Source: Bacteroidetes bacterium UBA6661 (GTDB taxonomy: Bacteria; Bacteroidota; Bacteroidia; AKYH767-A; OLB10). From it: a stretch of 30,193 nt of DNA. Below the pieces are notes generated by a model that worked only from the letters and a program-made list of their open reading frames with translations, was not told where the DNA came from and searched no databases. The position numbers and the translations under genes were made by a program. Where the stretch lies: contig DKKR01000050.1 in assembly GCA_002455375.1 (NCBI GenBank), forward strand, positions 7,484 to 37,676, read 5' to 3'. Positions within the stretch are counted from its first letter, which is position 1; every line of letters begins with the position of its first letter. Shown one piece after another: positions 24,872 through 30,193 of the stretch.

Positions 24872-24907
24872 AAAGAAAAGCCTGAAACTAAATTCAGCTT
24901 CAGGCTT
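24872..24907 (-). terminator. Rho-independent terminator of the M43 metalloprotease gene
   Basis: AAGCCTGAA (24879-24887) and TTCAGGCTT (24899-24907) form a 9-bp stem. On the minus strand it is followed by a T-rich TTTTCTTTTT tract and begins 18 bases after the protease stop. Confidence 0.85.
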
Positions 24908-24925
24908 AATTATTATTTATTTAAT

Positions 24926-27019
24926 TTATTCTACTACTAATTTCTTACTGATAATCTGACTTCCGGCAGCAATACGAACAGTATAAACACCCTTTGCCCA
25001 ATTTGTGTTTATTTCATATTGATATTCTCCTGCATCTAAACGATTTTCAGCAATACGATGAACTTCCTTGCCAAGCATATCTGTTACAGTTATCAATACT
25101 TTCTCCGGTTGAAGCAATTCAAAATTAACGTTTGACTTTTCAGAAGCTGGATTTGGAACAATCGTTACATCACTTGCTGAGACTGCATAATCGCTGATGC
25201 CTACTGTACCTGTAAGATTTATGTCATCAATATAAATGTTGTTACCCAAATCATGCGTGTATTCAAACTTTAATGATACATTAGGTTTTGTTGAATATTG
25301 TCCGGAGGTGAGGCTCACGGTTTCCTGACGCCATTGTGAGGCATTAGGAATAAAATCCGACATAACAGCATTAGCTACTGTAGCCAACTGCGAGCCTGTT
25401 TTTGTGGTACGTAAATTCCACAACTGACCGCAATTGTTGGAAGCATACACTTTCAACACATCAGAACTGCCATTGCTTTTCATGGCAAAGGCAAGCCAAT
25501 AGGTAAATTGTGTTTGCGTGGTGTTTGTTAAATTAAAGCCCGGTGTAATAAACACATCCTTGGTTCCGGCAACATTTCCACTGAAATTATTTATTCGTAC
25601 AGAATTAAATCCTGAATGTGCGGCAACAGAATTCAATTCCCATGCATTGCCATTTTCATTGTTAACAATCCAATCCACAGAAGGGAACAATACGTTCTCA
25701 AAACCTTCTGAATAAGGAACAAAGTTAGAAACCTGTTGCGGTCTTACCACTACACTTTCAATACCTGTATAAGTATCAAAACCTGCAGAATTCGTAACAG
25801 TTAATGTTACATCGTAAATTCCTGCCGTGTTATAAACTATACTGTCAGGGTTTTTATCTGTTGAGGTAGATGGTGTTCCGCCATTAAAAGTCCAAAGATA
25901 AGTTGTACCCACTGTATCTGTATTTAAGCTTGCGTCATTAAAGCTCACAATACCACCTTCGCAAATTACTTTTTGTACAGGTGAAAAACTTGCTGTTGGT
26001 GCACAGATATACGTGCCACCATCGGTACCTGTATTTGCTAAGTTAGTTGCTGTATGCACCTGATTACGTAAACCTGCACCTGAATTAAGTGCTGCCCACA
26101 TACGTGCTTTCTGTCCCAGTGTAAACATGTAATAGCAATAGCTGTAGTCCATGTAGTTTTGATAATTCTCAATTATACCCGGATTACATATATCAGCATT
26201 TGAAGGTGATGGGCAACTAGTATAACCTTTTGTAACCGGAGTATCTGTTACATTATCGTCACCACAAGCTACACCGGGTTGATTGGTTCCACCCCATGTA
26301 TGATTTAAGTTAAGCCAATGACCAATTTCATGTGTGAGTGTATATTGACCTGTTGCACTACCTGTTCCTATGCTTCCTACATAATTGTGTAATGCAATGA
26401 TTCCATCTTTACCGGGAGGTGCTGTACCCGGTTTGTAGGCATACGCTGCTGCACTTGCATGCGAAGAACCAAAATATGAAATAGTCCAGATATTTAAATA
26501 TTTATTGTAAGGCCATGGATTCAGCTTCGATTGATCACCGGCATCATAAGTCAACAACGATTGTTGTCTGTCAATTCCATTAGTGCAATTACCGTTTGGG
26601 TCTTTATGTGCAAGACGAAATTCAATCTGAACGTCAGCATTCAATGCTTTAAAATCAGGGATGATGTTTGCTGTATCAGTTCTTTGTCCATTATAATCAC
26701 GGTTTAATATTCTGATAGCATCATATACCTGTGCGTCTGAAATATTTTCCGGACCCCAATTATGTATGATGTGAAACACAACAGGAATAACGTACACTGC
26801 TGTTCCGGTACTTCTGAAATAACTTGGTTGAAAGTTTTGTACATACTGTTGAGTAAACGCCTCTAACTGATTTTGTGCAGCACGGGCAGCAGCACTATTC
26901 TGAAGTGCAGCATTGGTAACTTCATCAGTAGCACACCAATGTGTGTTTTGTGCATTGACTGTAATGGTTGTAATCATGGCCATCATCAGCAATAAAAAAT
27001 TAGTAGATTTTTTTAGCAT
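24926..27019 (-). CDS. Secreted M43 family zinc metalloprotease with PKD and T9SS type A sorting domains
   Basis: This 697-residue extracellular protease has a signal peptide (MLKKSTNFLLLMMAMITTIT, then VNAQ). The catalytic domain spans ~75-330 and has the zinc site THEIGHWLNLNH (H230, E231, H234, H240), a Met-turn region NYMDYSYC, and paired Cys residues around CGDDNVTDTPVTKGYTSCP, as in cytophagalysin/pappalysin (M43). A PKD domain follows at ~340-430 (YLWTFNGGTPSTS, TVTNSAGFDTYTG), then a jelly-roll module ending in YIDDINLTG (~440-605). The last ~75 residues (VPNPASEKSNVNFEL, VTDMLGKEVH, KGVYTVRI) form a type A T9SS sorting domain. It should be secreted by the system that includes PorT. 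A TAnnTTTG promoter and a strong terminator flank it. Confidence 0.93.
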   Translation of the reverse strand: MLKKSTNFLLLMMAMITTITVNAQNTHWCATDEVTNAALQNSAAARAAQNQLEAFTQQYVQNFQPSYFRSTGTAVYVIPVVFHIIHNWGPENISDAQVYDAIRILNRDYNGQRTDTANIIPDFKALNADVQIEFRLAHKDPNGNCTNGIDRQQSLLTYDAGDQSKLNPWPYNKYLNIWTISYFGSSHASAAAYAYKPGTAPPGKDGIIALHNYVGSIGTGSATGQYTLTHEIGHWLNLNHTWGGTNQPGVACGDDNVTDTPVTKGYTSCPSPSNADICNPGIIENYQNYMDYSYCYYMFTLGQKARMWAALNSGAGLRNQVHTATNLANTGTDGGTYICAPTASFSPVQKVICEGGIVSFNDASLNTDTVGTTYLWTFNGGTPSTSTDKNPDSIVYNTAGIYDVTLTVTNSAGFDTYTGIESVVVRPQQVSNFVPYSEGFENVLFPSVDWIVNNENGNAWELNSVAAHSGFNSVRINNFSGNVAGTKDVFITPGFNLTNTTQTQFTYWLAFAMKSNGSSDVLKVYASNNCGQLWNLRTTKTGSQLATVANAVMSDFIPNASQWRQETVSLTSGQYSTKPNVSLKFEYTHDLGNNIYIDDINLTGTVGISDYAVSASDVTIVPNPASEKSNVNFELLQPEKVLITVTDMLGKEVHRIAENRLDAGEYQYEINTNWAKGVYTVRIAAGSQIISKKLVVE

Positions 27020-27043
27020 TGTTTTAATTTATTTATAATGAAT

Positions 27044-27051
27044 CAAAAGTA
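27044..27051 (-). promoter_or_regulatory. TAnnTTTG promoter element of the metalloprotease
   Basis: TACTTTTG on the minus strand matches the -7 consensus exactly and lies 24 bases before the ATG. A clear -33 TTTG is not seen. Confidence 0.55.
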
Positions 27052-27103
27052 ATAAAATGATGTATTTTGAACGTATTTTCAATGTAATTTTTTTGTGATG
27101 GCA

Positions 27104-28243
27104 CTATCCAATTGCTTGTTTCAAATCTGCAATTAAATCATCTATATCTTCAACGCCAACACTTAATCTCAATAATGAATCGGTTACGCCAACTCTTACT
27201 CTTTCAGCAGCAGGAACACTGGCATGTGTCATTGATGCAGGATGGTTAACTAAAGACTCTACTCCACCCAAAGATTCGGCCAATGAAAACACTTTTACGG
27301 ACGAAGCTAATTTAAAAGCCTCTTGCTGCGAATGACTTTTAAGGTCAAAAGAAATCATTCCGCCAAAATCACGCATCTGTGCTTTTGCAATGTTATGGTT
27401 TGGATGATCTTCAAAGCCCGGCCAGTAAACTTTTTCAATTTTTGGATGAGCACGAAGAAATGCAGCAATCTGTTTTCCATTAAAACAATGACGTTCCATA
27501 CGCAGGTGCAATGTCTTAATACCTCTTAATACAAGAAAACTATCCATTGGACCCGGAGTGGCACCACATGAGTTATGTATAAAGGCAAGTCTTTCGTACA
27601 ATGAATCATCACTCATACACAATGCACCCATTACCACATCACTATGCCCACCTAAATATTTAGTAACTGAATGCATAACAATATCAGCACCTAAATCTAT
27701 TGGGTTCTGCAAATACGGTGATGCAAATGTGTTGTCAACAGCCAATATACAATTGTGCTTTTTTGCTAATGCACTACAAGCTTTAATGTCCACAATCTGC
27801 ATGGTTGGATTGGTTGGTGTTTCAACCCAAATAAGTTTTGTATTTGAGTTGATATACTTACTGATATTGTTAGCATCAGTCAGGTTTATGAAATGAAACT
27901 TAATTCCATAGTTTGCAAAAACCTTAGTAAACATACGATATGTTCCACCATACAAATCATCACCGGAAATTACTTCATCGCCAGGTTTTAATAATTTCAT
28001 CACTGCATCAGTAGCTCCCATGCCACTGCTAAAACACAATCCGTATTTTGCATTTTCCAATGCAGCAATATTTTTTTCTAACTGCGAACGTGTAGGATTC
28101 TTTCCTCTGGCATAGGCATAACCTTTATGCTGTCCAGGTGATGCCTGTACATAGGTTGATGTCTGGTAAATAGGTGTCATAATGGCACCGGTTGTTGGAT
28201 CGGGCTCAACACCTGCATGAAGTGCCTTAGTTGCGAATTTCAT
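27104..28243 (-). CDS. Cystathionine gamma-synthase/lyase-type PLP enzyme
   Basis: This is a PLP-dependent Cys/Met metabolism enzyme of 379 residues, involved in transsulfuration between cysteine and homocysteine. Family motifs: TPIYQTSTYVQ, YARGKNPTRSQLE, the PLP-phosphate-binding GMGATDAV, VETPTNPTMQIVDI, VDNTFASPYLQNP with D170, and the Schiff-base lysine K195 in HSVTKYLGGHSDVVMG. SLGGVESLVNHPASMTH is shared by MetB, MetC and cystathionine gamma-lyase. These cannot be told apart from sequence alone, so no symbol is given; cystathionine gamma-synthase is the commonest annotation for this type. It stands alone on the minus strand, divergent from a tiny membrane-protein gene. The 77-base spacer carries an imperfect promoter-like TATCTTCG at 28264-28271 for this gene. 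Confidence 0.9.
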   Translation of the reverse strand: MKFATKALHAGVEPDPTTGAIMTPIYQTSTYVQASPGQHKGYAYARGKNPTRSQLEKNIAALENAKYGLCFSSGMGATDAVMKLLKPGDEVISGDDLYGGTYRMFTKVFANYGIKFHFINLTDANNISKYINSNTKLIWVETPTNPTMQIVDIKACSALAKKHNCILAVDNTFASPYLQNPIDLGADIVMHSVTKYLGGHSDVVMGALCMSDDSLYERLAFIHNSCGATPGPMDSFLVLRGIKTLHLRMERHCFNGKQIAAFLRAHPKIEKVYWPGFEDHPNHNIAKAQMRDFGGMISFDLKSHSQQEAFKLASSVKVFSLAESLGGVESLVNHPASMTHASVPAAERVRVGVTDSLLRLSVGVEDIDDLIADLKQAIG

Positions 28244-28290
28244 TGTTATAAATTTTAAACGTGCGAAGATAAATTATACAACCATTGCCA

Positions 28291-28298
28291 TACCTTTG
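28291..28298 (+). promoter_or_regulatory. TAnnTTTG promoter element of the small membrane protein
   Basis: TACCTTTG exactly matches the -7 consensus and is the same octamer as at purB. It ends 22 bases before the ATG at 28321. Confidence 0.5.
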
Positions 28299-28320
28299 GT
28301 TATCGTTAATTTAAACATTT

Positions 28321-28563
28321 ATGGAAGATTTTATAGGATTTATTGGTGTTTTCATCCTTTTAGTGGCATATTTTCTTCATCTTTTCAGAGTAATTAAGCC
28401 TGATAAGATATTTTATCTTCTTCTGAATTTTATTGGCGCATCTCTAGCATGCCTTGCTTCTGTTTTAATTCACTATATGCCATTTATTATTCTTGAGGCT
28501 GCATGGGCATTGGTTTCACTTATATCAATCTTTAAACTTCTTCTATCGAAACCATTGCATTAA
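28321..28563 (+). CDS. Small three-helix membrane protein (CBU_0592-like)
   Basis: This 80-residue protein is almost entirely hydrophobic, with three transmembrane segments: GFIGVFILLVAYFLHLF, IFYLLLNFIGASLACLASVL, and IILEAAWALVSLISIFKLL. The order of residues (VAYFLHL, YLLLNFIGA, EAAWALVSLI) resembles the CBU_0592 family of small integral membrane proteins of unknown function. The clean start, the promoter-like element in front and the conserved-looking pattern support a real gene. Its end is 5 bases from that of the convergent sulfatase gene. Confidence 0.75.
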   Translation: MEDFIGFIGVFILLVAYFLHLFRVIKPDKIFYLLLNFIGASLACLASVLIHYMPFIILEAAWALVSLISIFKLLLSKPLH

Positions 28564-28568
28564 AAAAA

Positions 28569-30193
28569 CTATTTTCCTTGTTTGGTTTTTAAAGTTTCAT
28601 TTCTGATAAAATAAGCCATTGCAGCATAGTGTGCCCTTGCACGTTGAAGCAATTTCTGCAAATCGGCTGATGGTGCTGAAGTTTCTTTCAGCATTTTATT
28701 TTTATCCCAATCAAAATATTTCACAGACTCACCATACTTTACAGCACCAAACTCATTCATTGCTTCCATACTCATCCAGTCAGTGGCAAAAATATTATTG
28801 CGGCTTTGTAATGTATCAAACAAATTATCACCGGCATTAAAATAGGTTGATTGTGGCAATGCAAGATTAATTAAAGTCGGGAAAATGTCCTTATGTGAAC
28901 CCCATTTGTTGATCGTCACATGCGGTTGAATTGTTTCAGGTACGTACAAATACAATGGAACACTCCGCTGATAGTACATCTGACTTTCATTAAAATCAAA
29001 TAACATTAAATTGTTATGATCTCCGGTGGCTGCAACAATTGTGTTCTGACTGAAATTGGATTGCTTAACCTTATCCATAAATTTACCTAAGCAATTATTG
29101 GAATATTGCAGATTAGTAAGATTTTTTACTGCAAGATTCTCATCAGTAAGCAATTTTGATTTTATCTCATCAGTCAGTTTTACCGGATACGGTTTATAGG
29201 TTTCCGGCAAATGAAAAGGTGTATGATTTGTTGTGGTGAGTACAAAAATCATTTGTGGCTTTGTAGCCTTTTCTAATTTCTTAAAAACATAATCAAAAAG
29301 ATATTCATCATAAACACCCCATTCACATTCTGTTGACCCAGCAATTTCTTTCAGTACATTATCTTTACTTTCTACATGCTGAAAATATTGATGTGGGATA
29401 AACTCATTGATGTTTCTCCATCCAAACTTACCTCCTGTAATAAAAGTTGTTTCATATCCGGCATTACTGAAAGGAAGTGCCACAGAGCTGTTGTATGAAA
29501 CCGAATTATGTTCTGACTGTGCCAATGAAGTTACAGGTGTATTGACCATTATGCCTTCTAAGCTGTTGATGGTACCATTGCCTGAGGGTAAAAAGTTTCT
29601 TAAAAAATAGTCAGTTGTAAGATGCTTTTCCAATGCACCATAAAGATTAAGTGTTGTTGAATGATAAAACAAATTGTTGTTGCTCATGCTTTCCATCAGA
29701 AAAAAAACCACATTCGGATACTTAAATCCGGATGGCTTATTGGCTGTTATTGTAAAGTATGATTTACCTAAATCTTTTTCAGGCGCCTGACCATAATAAT
29801 CTTCAATAGCTTTTGTTTCACTATCATAATCCAGTTTTTTTAAAAAGGTAATGTTGCCTTCAATACTCATCTGCTTGCTTCGCATCAGAAATGCTTCTTT
29901 TATTGCAAACACACCATTAATCGGAATCAGATTTACTGTACTGTTATTACAAACTGTAGAGTCATCAATCTGCAATGGGAATGTTCCGATTGAACCACGC
30001 ATTCCAAGAAAAAACATGGCCAATACAAACAAACTACAAGCAACACCTTGCCATGCTTTTTTAATTACAACAGATTTTACCTTATCACTAAAAACATAAT
30101 TTACAAATAATCTGATTATAAAAAAAACAATTATCCATGCAATTAAAACACTTATAATCGGGTAATCTGTCCAAACAGATTTTAATACTGCAG
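28569..30193 (-). CDS. LTA synthase family sulfatase/phosphoglycerol transferase (partial, 5' end beyond window)
   Basis: This is a membrane-anchored alkaline-phosphatase-superfamily enzyme. The periplasmic catalytic domain shows PNVVFFLMESMSNNNLFYHS with the metal-binding Glu, the nucleophile-loop region SGNGTINSLEGIM with a candidate Thr, FVLTTTNHTPFHLP, and AATGDHNNLMLFDF with the Asp-His metal ligands. This is the LtaS/OpgB-type pattern. The reading frame stays open to position 30193 on the minus strand, and that part encodes hydrophobic segments (VLIAWIIVFFIIRLFV and ACSLFVLAMFFLGMRG). It is therefore the C-terminal part of a longer multi-spanning protein, and any internal start such as the TTG at 30032 is not the real one. 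Gram-negative members do not make lipoteichoic acid; transfer of phosphoglycerol or another group to an envelope glycan is likelier. Confidence 0.88.
   Translation of the reverse strand, partial: AVLKSVWTDYPIISVLIAWIIVFFIIRLFVNYVFSDKVKSVVIKKAWQGVACSLFVLAMFFLGMRGSIGTFPLQIDDSTVCNNSTVNLIPINGVFAIKEAFLMRSKQMSIEGNITFLKKLDYDSETKAIEDYYGQAPEKDLGKSYFTITANKPSGFKYPNVVFFLMESMSNNNLFYHSTTLNLYGALEKHLTTDYFLRNFLPSGNGTINSLEGIMVNTPVTSLAQSEHNSVSYNSSVALPFSNAGYETTFITGGKFGWRNINEFIPHQYFQHVESKDNVLKEIAGSTECEWGVYDEYLFDYVFKKLEKATKPQMIFVLTTTNHTPFHLPETYKPYPVKLTDEIKSKLLTDENLAVKNLTNLQYSNNCLGKFMDKVKQSNFSQNTIVAATGDHNNLMLFDFNESQMYYQRSVPLYLYVPETIQPHVTINKWGSHKDIFPTLINLALPQSTYFNAGDNLFDTLQSRNNIFATDWMSMEAMNEFGAVKYGESVKYFDWDKNKMLKETSAPSADLQKLLQRARAHYAAMAYFIRNETLKTKQGK

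Noticed and set aside
1..30193. CRISPR arrays, tRNA or rRNA genes, insertion sequences, phage genes
   Set aside because: No regularly spaced repeats, cloverleaf-like or rRNA segments, transposases, integrases or phage structural genes were recognised on either strand by reading.

Overview
The window looks like ordinary chromosomal sequence from a member of the Bacteroidota (a Chitinophagales, Sphingobacteriales or Cytophagales-like lineage; I cannot place it further). Four secreted proteins end in type IX secretion (T9SS) sorting domains: two of the gliding-motility-associated, type B kind and two of type A. A PorT-like T9SS protein sits next to a UbiE/MenG methyltransferase. Several genes are preceded by the Bacteroidota -7 promoter element TAnnTTTG, Shine-Dalgarno sequences are weak or absent, and the DNA is A+T rich. 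No tRNA, rRNA, CRISPR array, transposase or phage gene was found.

Layout. (1) 1-5120: two minus-strand surface-protein genes (type B, then type A sorting domain) separated by a strong terminator hairpin, and a divergent plus-strand orphan LuxR-like regulator with a degenerate receiver. A GACGAGGACGAG motif occurs at the left edge and again, inverted, at about 4.97 kb. (2) 5.1-12.6 kb: pyrH and deoC (minus), purB (plus), then a tightly packed minus-strand set mqnC, a giant type B surface protein, and ribE. (3) 12.7-15.2 kb: pepA and pdxA (plus). (4) 15.2-23.5 kb: one long minus-strand run, read in the order DUF5723 outer-membrane protein, hldE-type kinase, ubiE/menG, porT, FAD-dependent oxidoreductase, AI-2E-family membrane protein, scpB and a DUF3108 protein, with mostly short gaps or overlaps. 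(5) 23.5-24.4 kb: a 440-base AT-rich intergenic region carrying repeated TTTTCAGAGG elements, in front of a small SWIB-domain protein with a histone H1-like lysine/alanine tail. (6) 24.4-30.2 kb: an SRPBCC/AHSA1 protein, a secreted M43 metalloprotease, a PLP-dependent cystathionine synthase/lyase, a tiny membrane protein, and an LTA-synthase-like sulfatase that runs off the right edge.

How the genes fit together. MqnC (futalosine route) and MenG (final methylation) both serve menaquinone synthesis. PyrH, DeoC and PurB serve nucleotide metabolism. PdxA makes the cofactor used by the cystathionine enzyme. PorT belongs to the machinery expected to export the four sorting-domain proteins. I do not see a clear new defence or mobile system. 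The parts most worth a second look are the orphan regulator with its paired upstream repeats, the hairpins that double as terminators immediately before the next start codon, the adhesin translationally coupled to ribE, and the repeat-rich region before the SWIB gene.
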